From assembly GCF_000203915.1 (NCBI RefSeq), contig NC_008390.1:1302001-1366000 (forward strand): DNA of 64,000 nt, in the 5' to 3' direction. A model generated the notes under the pieces. The model was not told the origin of the DNA. It ran no database searches and saw only the letters and a program-made list of their open reading frames with translations. This stretch comes from Burkholderia ambifaria AMMD (GTDB taxonomy: Bacteria; Pseudomonadota; Gammaproteobacteria; Burkholderiales; Burkholderiaceae). The first letter of the stretch is position 1; every line of letters starts with the position of its first letter. A program made the translations under genes and the position numbers. Positions 25,171 to 32,863 of this stretch are shown piece after piece.

Positions 25171-25316
25171 ACCCGACGTCGTGCCGACATCCGCGAAGGC
25201 CGCCGCCCGCGCCGCATCGACGGCCGCGCGGCGCGCTTCGCCAACCGACCCACTCATGCTTTCGCCGTGACCGCGTCGACCGCGCCGCTGCGGCGAGCAA
25301 CCACAGGAGTAACGAC

Positions 25317-25640
25317 ATGCCGGAACAGGCCTCCGCCGCGATTGCCGATGCAGTCACGCAAGCCAACGTCAAGGTGGTGGGCGAAGCGCCCGCCGTGGCC
25401 TTGGGCACGCTCATGCAGTCGAACAGCCACGCGTCCGCGGTCCTGCTTCACAACGCGGTGCAGATGCAGGCGAACCAGGCGGCGTCCAACCTCGCCGCGA
25501 CGACCGTCGGCATCATGCAGCTCTATGCCGGCTCGCCGGTGGCGGCGGCTGCCGCGGCACGATCGTCGAACGACAGCTTCGTGTCGCAACTGGCCGCCGT
25601 CGCGCAGTTGATGAACGCCATCGGTCACTGGCGCAGCTGA
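25317..25640 (+). CDS. RebB-family R-body protein (copy 3)
   Basis: The 107-residue protein keeps the RebB core (AAIADAVTQANVKVVGEAPAVALGTLMQSNSHASAVLLHNAVQMQ) but lacks the N-terminal cysteines of copies 1 and 2. It ends in a more amphipathic helix (SQLAAVAQLMNAIGHW). It is the most diverged of the first three copies. A CAGGAGT site precedes the ATG at 25317. It is the last plus-strand gene before the convergent Crp-type regulator. Confidence 0.9.
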   Translation: MPEQASAAIADAVTQANVKVVGEAPAVALGTLMQSNSHASAVLLHNAVQMQANQAASNLAATTVGIMQLYAGSPVAAAAAARSSNDSFVSQLAAVAQLMNAIGHWRS

Positions 25641-25682
25641 TCTTCACCGCGCGCCGCATATTCGTGCGCGCAACCTCCTCAC

Positions 25683-25717
25683 GCCGCGGCACCGCACGAC
25701 GACGTGCGCGCCGCGGC
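25683..25717. terminator. Strong hairpin between convergent RebB copy 3 and the regulator
   Basis: GCCGCGGC...CGCACG pairs with CGTGCG...GCCGCGGC around an ACGA loop, filling the gap between two convergent genes. It has no T-run, so it probably acts as a bidirectional, factor-assisted terminator. Confidence 0.5.
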
Positions 25718-25718
25718 A

Positions 25719-26393
25719 TCAATTGGCGTCGGCGATATACCGGAGCCGCTCCGGTTTCTCGATCGTCACACCGTGTTCGTGCAGCCGGATCAGGCCGTCG
25801 CGCTGCATCTTCTGCAGCGTGCCGTTCAGTCGCGGACGGCTGACGTTGAGCATCGCGGCCAGGATGCTCTGATTCTCCGGCAGTGCCACTTCGACGTCGT
25901 TCCCTTGCATGCGATTCAGCAGATGGCGCGCGAGCCTTGCTTCGAGCCGGTACAGGCACGCCGATTCGGCGAAGTCGCTCAACTCGTGGATGTGCAGGCA
26001 CAGCTGCTCGTAGATGCGCTCCATGAAATCGGCGTTGGCCCGCAGCGGCGCGAAGTGCTGGCGATGCAGCAGCGAAATGCGGCAGTCGTGACTCAACTGG
26101 GCGGTGAAGCTGCGCCGGTGCGCGCGAAGGAGGGTGCTTTCACCGATGAGTTCGCCCGGCACCGAATGGCCGAGAATGATTTCGCGTCCGCCGGGTTCGT
26201 GCAGTGTCTTGTAGACGCGGCCGCGGTGTACGAAGGCGACGAATTCTTCCGGGTCGCCCTTGAAGAACAACATTCGGTTGCCGTGTTCGGGCCACGGCAT
26301 GAGATGCCGCTCGACGTGGGCGAGCAGGCTTTCCGGAAGATCGGTGAGTATCCGTATATTGCGCAGCGTTCGAGCGTTAGCAAGGGCAGGCAT
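25719..26393 (-). CDS. Crp/Fnr-family transcription regulator in the reb locus
   Basis: The 224-residue protein has a cyclic-nucleotide-binding-type beta barrel (about residues 20-115: MLFFKGDPEEFVAFVHRGRVYKTLHEPGGREIILGHSVPGELIGE), a dimerisation helix, and a C-terminal winged helix with LPENQSILAAMLNVSRPRLNGTLQKMQRDGLIRL. No Fe-S cysteine cluster typical of Fnr is present. It is convergent with RebB copy 3 and divergent from the sigma-factor gene, so it probably controls R-body genes. The ATG at 26393 gives the usual family length; the frame extends to 26546 with basic, atypical sequence. Confidence 0.88.
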   Translation of the reverse strand: MPALANARTLRNIRILTDLPESLLAHVERHLMPWPEHGNRMLFFKGDPEEFVAFVHRGRVYKTLHEPGGREIILGHSVPGELIGESTLLRAHRRSFTAQLSHDCRISLLHRQHFAPLRANADFMERIYEQLCLHIHELSDFAESACLYRLEARLARHLLNRMQGNDVEVALPENQSILAAMLNVSRPRLNGTLQKMQRDGLIRLHEHGVTIEKPERLRYIADAN

Positions 26394-26797
26394 GTTTTCC
26401 GTGCGAGGTTGTTTGACGATGCGGCCACCTAGCGGAAAACGCTGCTTCTGGTACTGCGTGAAAAAATAATGAAGATACCGAAATAATCGACGAGCAGTCC
26501 GGACGCGACGGCACTTTGGCGGCAATGACGTTCGGGCGACCGACATCGATAGCGGCGTGCCGGCGCGCGAACGCGTCGCGACGCCAGTCGTTCTTTTTTC
26601 ATCGCAATGCCGTTATTTACGCCCGGCGGAGTGCCTGATACGGCGGAACGGGCGACGCCCGTGGGTTAAAAATTTCCGTTCACAATAATCAAGAAAATTG
26701 ACCAAAACGATTATCTCAATAACGGTGTAACGCGGGTAACAGCGCCGCTCTCGGCATCAAATCGATTCTGTGTTTTCCATAAAAACGGAGGCACGGA
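26394..26797. other. Divergent control region between the Crp-type and sigma-factor genes
   Basis: This 404-base non-coding stretch is AT-rich from about 26580 to 26790, unlike its surroundings. It must hold the promoters of both regulators. A TTGACC at 26698 could be a -35 element, and TCAA-GAAAA-TTGA (26689-26701) is a small inverted repeat. No classic Crp or Fnr box was recognised. Confidence 0.4.
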
Positions 26798-27355
26798 ATG
26801 ACAACCTCGAACCCGCACGCTGCCCCGCCGGCCGCGTCACAGGCGCAGCAGCTCGATCGTACGTGGCGTGAAATGCAGGGGAAATTGCGGCGGCGCGCGC
26901 GCCTCTTGTGCAAGGGGGACATTTACCGTGCCGACGAACTGCTTTCGGATACCGCACTCAAGGTTCACATTTACCTGCAGCGTTCGCCCGAGCGTGTTCG
27001 GAACCTGGCCGGCTTTCTCTTTCTGGCGCTAAACCACGCGTTCCTCTCTGGCGCGCGCCAGCGTCAGCGCGAAAACGGCATGCTCGAATACGACTCGAGC
27101 TGGGACGACGATCACGTCGCCGAGCTGGCGGGCCACGCACCGTCGATGGAGCAGCAATTGGTGCACCGACAGCAACTGCTGCGTCTCGACCAGGCGCTGT
27201 CGATGCTCCCGCAGCAGCAGCAGATGCTGTTCACGCTGAAGTTCGAGGAGGACATGCCGTATCCGCATATCGCGGCGACGCTCGGCATCAACGAGCCGCT
27301 TGCCAGAAAGCGCGTCGAGCTGCTGCGCAAGAAATTGCGCGACGGCCTCGCTTGA
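26798..27355 (+). CDS. ECF-like RNA polymerase sigma factor in the reb locus
   Basis: The 185-residue protein has a sigma region 2-like segment (about 25-95: LRRRARLLCKGDIYRADELLSDTALKVHIYLQRSPERVRNLAGFLFLALNHAFLS) and a region 4 helix-turn-helix (about 130-180: LSMLPQQQQMLFTLKFEEDMPYPHIAATLGINEPLARKRVELLRKKL). No anti-sigma gene adjoins it. A GGAGG site lies seven bases before the ATG. Its position between the regulator and RebB copy 4 suggests it directs RNA polymerase to reb promoters. Target promoters cannot be read from the sequence. Confidence 0.88.
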   Translation: MTTSNPHAAPPAASQAQQLDRTWREMQGKLRRRARLLCKGDIYRADELLSDTALKVHIYLQRSPERVRNLAGFLFLALNHAFLSGARQRQRENGMLEYDSSWDDDHVAELAGHAPSMEQQLVHRQQLLRLDQALSMLPQQQQMLFTLKFEEDMPYPHIAATLGINEPLARKRVELLRKKLRDGLA

Positions 27356-27469
27356 GCACGTTCACGAATGCGGGGACGCAGCGTTCCTAACGACATACGC
27401 GGTGTCGATGGCCTGCCGGCCCGCCCGTTCCTTCAACCGCATGCCGGAGCCGAGATTCGAGGAGGCCTC

Positions 27470-27787
27470 GTGGCAGACAAAGTCAATGAGCAGGTTACCG
27501 ACGCGCTGACGCAGACCAATGTCAACGTCGTGGCCGGATCCCCGGCCCAGGCGCTGGGCACGCTTTACCAGATGTTCAGCCAGGCCGTCGGCATCTCCGC
27601 ACAGAACATGACGCAGCAGCAGGCGGCGCTCAACCAGATTTCGAATGCCGTCGTGTCGAAAGCGGTGGCGATGATCCTGTCCGTCGAAGCGTCGCCGAAG
27701 GGGGCGTCGGCGGGCGCATCGGGCGCCGCATCGGGTGGCGCGCCGCACGGCGCGACGAGCGGGCCGCACACGGGTACCACGCATTAG
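27470..27787 (+). CDS. RebB-family R-body protein (copy 4)
   Basis: The 105-residue protein has the RebB core (VNEQVTDALTQTNVNVVAGSPAQALGTLYQMFSQAVGISAQNMTQQQAALNQISNAV) but a distinct C-terminal tail rich in Gly, Ala, Ser and His. It is closer to the general family consensus than copies 1-3 and has no cysteines. The start is GTG at 27470 behind GAGGAGG; a frame from 27368 is less likely. It follows the sigma-factor gene by 114 bases and precedes the 205-residue unknown by 29 bases. Confidence 0.9.
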   Translation: MADKVNEQVTDALTQTNVNVVAGSPAQALGTLYQMFSQAVGISAQNMTQQQAALNQISNAVVSKAVAMILSVEASPKGASAGASGAASGGAPHGATSGPHTGTTH

Positions 27788-27816
27788 CACGTGCAGACTC
27801 TCGGGATACCTGAACC

Positions 27817-28434
27817 ATGAATATGAAAGGCCTTTTGGGCGGGCGCGGCGACGACGCGCCACAGACATCGGGCGACGTCGACGACGCCGCAGCCGAAGCC
27901 GACGCCGCGACGCCAGCCGATGTCGCGCCGGTCGCCGCGGCGTCGAAGGTCGGCGCGCGCGCGTGGCCGGTCAACCGGCTGCGCAGGTTCACCGATGCGC
28001 TGAAGGCGCCGAACGAGATCGCGGGCGGGGCCGGAGCCGGCGGCTCCGCGCTGCAGACCGTGCAGGCGATCAACGCGGAAGCGGCGTCCTACGCGACGAC
28101 GCAGATCGCGGTCGGTCCGAACATGTTGATCACGCAGGCGGGCGGCATGGTTGCGCAGGCGGCGGCCAACTACTTCGAGGCGTCGACGTCGCTGGCGATC
28201 GCGGGCAAGAGCGTGCTGATGAAGGATCTCGCGCAGAAGACCATCGACGAGAACGTGTCCGGGATGGCGATGGATGCGATGGGCCTGCTGTTGACGGACC
28301 TGTTCGTCGCGACCGCGGCGCTCGTCGCGGGCGCCGCGGAAGCGATCGAAGGGGAGGCTGCGAGCGTCGCGCTCGACAAGATCGACGAGAGTCTGCAGAA
28401 GTATCAGGCGCTGTTGGACAAGAAGGGTGCGTAG
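27817..28434 (+). CDS. R-body-locus protein of unknown function (205 aa)
   Basis: The protein begins with an acidic Ala/Asp-rich low-complexity region (about residues 8-45), then a long Ala-rich, mostly helical body (GSALQTVQAINAEAASYATTQIAVGPNMLITQAGGMVAQAAANYFEASTSLAIAGKSVLMKDLAQKTID...LLLTDLFVATAALVAGAAEAI). The hydrophobic, glycine-punctuated helices resemble RebB in style, although the TNVKV core is not present. It is 29 bases after RebB copy 4 and likely co-transcribed. It could be a structural or inner component of the ribbon; this is inference. Confidence 0.7.
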   Translation: MNMKGLLGGRGDDAPQTSGDVDDAAAEADAATPADVAPVAAASKVGARAWPVNRLRRFTDALKAPNEIAGGAGAGGSALQTVQAINAEAASYATTQIAVGPNMLITQAGGMVAQAAANYFEASTSLAIAGKSVLMKDLAQKTIDENVSGMAMDAMGLLLTDLFVATAALVAGAAEAIEGEAASVALDKIDESLQKYQALLDKKGA

Positions 28435-28812
28435 TGCGAGCCGGTGGCGGCGGACTTCCAACCTGCCGATCCTCGGGAGTGAGCGGAGAAACAATAAGTA
28501 CACCGACAGATCAAGAAATGGCTACCGTGTGCACCACCGAGATCGCCTGCCCGCACGACGACGGAGAAGCAACCCGCGTCGGCCACGACAGGCAGATCCA
28601 TTACCGAGTCGAAGACGAACGTCCCGTGCAATCGTCCCCGTGAACACAGGTCGATTGACTCCGGTGTGCTCAGCGACAAAGAATCAATCGACACGATCCG
28701 CCGCGCCGTCAGCCCGGAGGCGGAAAGTGAGCAGCAGGGCCGACGCACGTCCGCTTCCCGAACACGTCGCGGCTGCGCCACCAGCAGTCCCATCGAGTCA
28801 TGCGAGGAACCC
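28435..28812. other. 378-base gap in the reb locus
   Basis: Several frames are open because of base composition, but none has a convincing start with a ribosome site or family resemblance. No terminator was recognised. It probably holds a promoter for the next gene. Confidence 0.3.
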
Positions 28813-29259
28813 ATGCCCTACATCATTCAGAACGTACAAGGTCCCGCGCCGCTGTCGGTTGGCGAGCGCATTTGGGGAGACGCGACGGAAATCGATTTCG
28901 GTGCGATGACGAGCTGCATCGCGCTCGTCGAGCAGACGCCGGGCAAACCGACGTCCGTGCGCGCGATCCATCTATCGATCGTCAGCGCAGACGGTACGCT
29001 GGTCTACGATCCGGCGTCGAACGTGGCCGGACAGGTCGGCGCGATCATGCAGCCGACCGGCAACCTCCGTGCGTGCCTCGGGCGCATCGAAGTCTGGCAG
29101 GCTGAAGAGCCGCAACAGCTGCGAGATTTCTTCGCCGGGCTGATGCAGAGCCTCGACATGACGACATGGGTTCCGCTGTCCGATGGCAACCTGCGGGTGC
29201 GGTTCAACGGCGGTGTGATCCAGTATCGGCAGGGCACCGGCGCGTGGATCGACGTGTAG
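28813..29259 (+). CDS. Hypothetical protein at the end of the reb locus (148 aa)
   Basis: A soluble, acidic protein with no signal peptide (MPYIIQNVQGPAPLSVGERIWGDATEIDFGAMTSCIALVEQTPGKP...). The pattern of alternating hydrophobic strands and the final FNGGVIQYRQGTGAWIDV suggests a beta-rich fold. No family is recognised. The ATG at 28813 has a weak GAGGA site; the frame is open back to 28666. It is the last plus-strand gene before the convergent sugar operon, so association with R-bodies rests on position alone. Confidence 0.65.
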   Translation: MPYIIQNVQGPAPLSVGERIWGDATEIDFGAMTSCIALVEQTPGKPTSVRAIHLSIVSADGTLVYDPASNVAGQVGAIMQPTGNLRACLGRIEVWQAEEPQQLRDFFAGLMQSLDMTTWVPLSDGNLRVRFNGGVIQYRQGTGAWIDV

Positions 29260-29367
29260 GCGGCACGATCCATTGAAGCCGGCGCCCGCCGCGCGAAAGG
29301 GCACCGGCTGATGCCATTCAGGTGATCGTGGCGAAACTCAAGGAAACGATGTCCGCGAGTCGCACGC

Positions 29368-29709
29368 TCACGTCTGCGTTCGCAGATCGAATATGCAGGT
29401 CATCGGTGTCCACTTCAAACCGGCCGGTGTCCACGGCGTTGGGGCCTGGAATGTCCACATCACGTCTTCCCAAGCACGAACCGTCGGATTTGCTTCCGCG
29501 GCTTTGGCCATGCGTTCGGCATTGAACACCGCGTCATCGGTGTCCATCACCATCGTCATGCGCGTGCCGAGGCGGAAAATTTCCATACCGCGCACCCCAT
29601 GCTCGCGAAGATGCCGCAGCACGTCGGGCCATACGGCACGGTGATGCTCCTCGTAGCGAGCGATCAGATCAGGATCGTCTTTCAGATCCAGTGCGAGACA
29701 GTAGCGCAT
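29368..29709 (-). CDS. L-rhamnose/L-fucose mutarotase family protein
   Basis: The 113-residue protein belongs to the RhaM/cog3254 mutarotase family: a short ferredoxin-like fold with YEEHHRAVWPDVLRHLREHGVRGMEIFRLGTRMTMVMD and a late MWTFQAPTPW. Family members interconvert the anomers of 6-deoxy-L-sugars or related L-sugars in the cytosol. Here it is the last gene of the ten-gene sugar operon, 54 bases after the preceding unknown gene. That supports an L-sugar substrate of the galacto configuration (L-fucose or L-galactose). Length normal. Confidence 0.88.
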   Translation of the reverse strand: MRYCLALDLKDDPDLIARYEEHHRAVWPDVLRHLREHGVRGMEIFRLGTRMTMVMDTDDAVFNAERMAKAAEANPTVRAWEDVMWTFQAPTPWTPAGLKWTPMTCIFDLRTQT

Positions 29710-29763
29710 AGCGACCTCATGTTGGAAAGCGCTCGGCGAGCGTGAACCGTCGACTGCTCAGGA

Positions 29764-30159
29764 TCACGTATTAACGGGTAACGAAATACGTGCCGCACGT
29801 TTGCCCGATCGTCGCGGAATGCCGAATAGTACGGTCGTGGCCGCTTGCGATTCCGAATGCAACACCGTCACGTCGGGTGTTACACATGCTGCCGCAAGCC
29901 GCCGTTGCAGGTCGATGATCGCGGGCAATTGAAAATCGTGGACATCCGGCACGACGCCGCCTTGACGTCGACAGACCTGAGCCGCAATGTCCAGCGCGTG
30001 CGAGCGCATGTCGATCAGGAGCGAGAGCGCCTCATCGAGCAAATCTTGTTGCTGCGCCGATAGCCGCAATTCGCTTGTGCGATCGCGCGGCGCCGATTCG
30101 GGCGGGTTCATGTCCATGGGTGGCGATTGCCGGAGATGGGTGGGAGCAGGGCGGGGCAT
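29764..30159 (-). CDS. Unknown protein within the L-sugar operon (131 aa)
   Basis: The start codon overlaps the stop of the UxaA-like gene (TGATG), indicating translational coupling; a second in-frame ATG lies 14 codons later. The protein has a helical N-terminal half (LSAQQQDLLDEALSLLIDMRSHALDIAAQVCRR), then VPDVHDFQLPAIIDLQRRLAAAC, and a basic C-terminus. No membrane segment or known domain is recognised. Conservation of this gene in the same operon elsewhere would show whether it is a pathway component. Confidence 0.65.
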   Translation of the reverse strand: MPRPAPTHLRQSPPMDMNPPESAPRDRTSELRLSAQQQDLLDEALSLLIDMRSHALDIAAQVCRRQGGVVPDVHDFQLPAIIDLQRRLAAACVTPDVTVLHSESQAATTVLFGIPRRSGKRAARISLPVNT

Positions 30160-31682
30160 CACATGATCGGGCCGCGCAGCCAGGGCACGAACTCGCGGTC
30201 GCCCATGCCGTTCTGCTCGCTGCAGGTGCGTACGCCCGACGCGACGTCCAGCATCAACCGGAACAGTTGCGCCCCGGCCTGCCCGACGGAAAGCGAACCG
30301 TCGACGATCTCGCCACCATTGAAGTCCATATCCGAGCGCATCCGCTCGAATAGTCCGGTGGTCGTCGCCAGCTTGATGGTGGGAACCGGCTTGGAGCCGA
30401 ACACTGAGCCGCGCCCCGTCGTAAAGCACACCAGATTGGCGCCGCCGGCGATCTGTCCGGTTGCGGATACCGGGTCGTAGCCGGGCGTGTCCATGAAGAC
30501 CAGGCCCGACTCCGATACGCGGTCGGCATAGTCATAGACGGCGTTGAGCGGGCTGCTGCCGCCCTTCGAAACCGCGCCGAGCGACTTTTCGAGAATGGTC
30601 GTGATGCCGCCGGCCTTGTTGCCGGGCGAAGGGTTGTTGTTCATGTCGCCGCCCGATTCGCCCGCATACCGTTCCCACCAGCGCAGCTTGTCGAGGAGCC
30701 GCTCGGCTACGACGCCGGAAGCGCGTGCGGTCAGCAAATGTTCGGCACCGTAGATCTCCGGTGTCTCGGAAAGAATGGCGGTGCCACCGTGGCGAACGAG
30801 CAGATCAACCGCTGCGCCGAGCGCGGGATTCGCGGTGATCCCCGAGTAGCCGTCGGAGCCGCCGCATTGCAGGCCCACTTTCAGCCGCGCGGCGGGAACT
30901 TCGGTACGCGTCATGCGATTGGCTGCCGTCAGCATTTCGCGGACGATCGCGACGCCGCGCGCGACGGTTTCGCGCACGCCGCCTTCATCCTGGACGACGA
31001 GGGTCCTGACCGGCGCACCGTGCGTTGTTTCAACGGACGTTGCAAGGGCACCGACCTGGTTCACCTCGCAACCGAGGCCCACCAGCAGCACGGCCGCGAA
31101 GTTCGGATTGCACGCGTAGCCGGTCAGCGTGCGACGAAGTACGGCGATGCCGTCTCCGGTTGCGGACATCCCGCAGCCGCTCTGATGCGTGATCGCAACT
31201 ACGCCGTCCACCGATTCGAACGGAGCCATCGCGTCGCCCTTGAACGCGTCCGCAATCGCGTGACAGACGCTGGCGGAACAGTTGACGCTGGCGATGACCC
31301 CGATGTAGTTGCGTGTGCCAACCTGTCCGTCCGCGCGCACGAAACCCTGAAACGTCTCCAATCGGTCTGCCGGCGCGAGCGCGTGACCGGCATCGATGTG
31401 CGCGGCACGATGCGCGTGATGCTCGGGCATCCCGACGTTATGAACGTGAACATGCTCGCCGGGCGCGATATCGTTCAGCGCGACACCGATCGTTTGCCGG
31501 TACTTGATCACCGGGCTGCCTCGCACGATGCGACGGGTCGCTATCTTGTGGCCCGCCGGAATGGACGTCACAGCGATCATCGACAGGCCGTTCACTTCAA
31601 TTGTCGTGCCGGCCTCGAACGTTCTCAATGCCACCGCTACGTTGTCGTCGCCGTGAAGAGTGACGACCATCCGATCATTCAT
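30159..31682 (-). CDS. uxaA: UxaA-family altronate dehydratase
   Basis: The 507-residue protein has the full UxaA layout. An N-terminal SAF domain (residues 1 to about 90, ending HVHVHNVG) is followed by the dehydratase body with [55 protein letters not shown], and [14 protein letters not shown]...[36 protein letters not shown]. Such enzymes dehydrate D-altronate to 2-keto-3-deoxy-D-gluconate. The start overlaps the UxaB-like gene by 4 bases (ATGA). Related members act on galactarate or sulfolactate, but the neighbouring UxaB-like gene favours altronate. Confidence 0.88.
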   Translation of the reverse strand: [507 protein letters not shown]

Positions 31683-32839
31683 GATGCATTTGCCTCTTTG
31701 GTTGAGGGTGTCACGCCATGCCGCGCGAGCGTATCGCGCAGCCGCGTCTGATCAGGCGCGACCCCGAGCGAATCGGCCAGTTCGATCAGCGGCAGAATCC
31801 GCCGCCGGACCTTTTCGACATGGTTGCCGGCAATGTCCGCGATGTGATGGTTCAGATACGGATTAAGAAACCGTTCGCGCACGCTTGCAACGTATTGCTC
31901 AGCGCGAACGCGCATCCCGAGCGCATCGAACACGGGCAGGACTTCCTCGCCCCAGACGCCCTCGATGCCCTCGCGCAGCGTCGTATCGTTCATCGCGTCG
32001 AACACGGTCTGCGCGCTGCTGCGGCGCTGCACGAGCCACTGGTCGGCAAGCCAGGTATGCCCGACGTTCAGAAAGAACAGCTTGAGCCGCTCGTGGCTGA
32101 GCAGGTCGTCGGTCACGACGATATGTTCGTGCGTGCACGGCAGTTCCATGCCCGGTTGTCGTTCGATGGCCCAGAGCGCGTAGGGCTCGGCCACGGCGCC
32201 CACCGGTTCGATCGGTTCGGACACGATCCGGTCGACCAGCGAGTTGACCCAGATGCATCGTTGCGACAGGTACGTGACGAAGGGCGCGGGCAGCGCCCAT
32301 TGTTCAGCGAGGCCGATGACCAGCGTGCGCAGCGTGTCGCCGTTGCGCGCGACGAGTTCGCACGGAAAGATCGACACGCCCGCACCGGGCCGTGCGCGCC
32401 ATCGTGCATGCAGCAGCGTGAGCAGCTTGGCGGGGAAGCTGCGCGGGACGTGACTCTCCAGCGCGAGCAGCGCCGGCGAATCGCGCTCGTCGAGACGGTA
32501 GCCGGCGTCGCCCGTGTTCGACACAATCACGCGGACGTCATGCGTGACCGCATGCCGGATCATCGCCCAGTCGCGATCGGCGATCCACGCGGCGCGCACG
32601 GCGCGGCAGTGGACGACCGTATCCACGATCGCGCCGTGTTCCCTGCCGCGGATCTTCACCGGATAACTGCCTGACTGGGCCAAAGCGGCGATGCGCGCAT
32701 GGCTTGCCGGATTGTCGGTGGTCTGCACCATGCGGATCCCGCCGATCGCATCGCCACGCTCCAGCGCCTGCGATACGAACAGGGCGACATGGGCCTGGAG
32801 AAACCGGCTGGTGCCAAACTGAAGAATCGGTTCACTCAT
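31679..32839 (-). CDS. uxaB: Tagaturonate reductase-like mannitol dehydrogenase family protein
   Basis: The 386-residue protein belongs to the polyol/mannitol dehydrogenase family. It begins ILQFGTSRFLQAHVALFVSQALERG with a Rossmann-like start. It contains ESHVPRSFPAKLLTLLHARW, SIFPCELVARNGDTLR, and the catalytic-type SQRCIWVNSLVDRIVSE plus KLFFLNVGHTWLAD. UxaB reduces D-tagaturonate to D-altronate with NADH in the cytosol. It is shorter than E. coli UxaB, as many proteobacterial versions are. Placement between a Zn-dehydrogenase and a UxaA-type dehydratase supports the tagaturonate-to-altronate step. Confidence 0.82.
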   Translation of the reverse strand: MSEPILQFGTSRFLQAHVALFVSQALERGDAIGGIRMVQTTDNPASHARIAALAQSGSYPVKIRGREHGAIVDTVVHCRAVRAAWIADRDWAMIRHAVTHDVRVIVSNTGDAGYRLDERDSPALLALESHVPRSFPAKLLTLLHARWRARPGAGVSIFPCELVARNGDTLRTLVIGLAEQWALPAPFVTYLSQRCIWVNSLVDRIVSEPIEPVGAVAEPYALWAIERQPGMELPCTHEHIVVTDDLLSHERLKLFFLNVGHTWLADQWLVQRRSSAQTVFDAMNDTTLREGIEGVWGEEVLPVFDALGMRVRAEQYVASVRERFLNPYLNHHIADIAGNHVEKVRRRILPLIELADSLGVAPDQTRLRDTLARHGVTPSTKEANAS

Positions 32840-32863
32840 CTCGAACGGTTCCCGCGAATTCGG

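Noticed and set aside
26689..26701. Fnr box upstream of the reb sigma factor
   Set aside because: The dyad reads TCAA-N5-TTGA, the inverse of the Fnr consensus TTGAT-N4-ATCAA.
18392..29300. A second copy of the tRNA-Arg 3' end marking the island's far end
   Set aside because: Not found by eye in this interval. A computed search for the last 18 tRNA bases would settle it.
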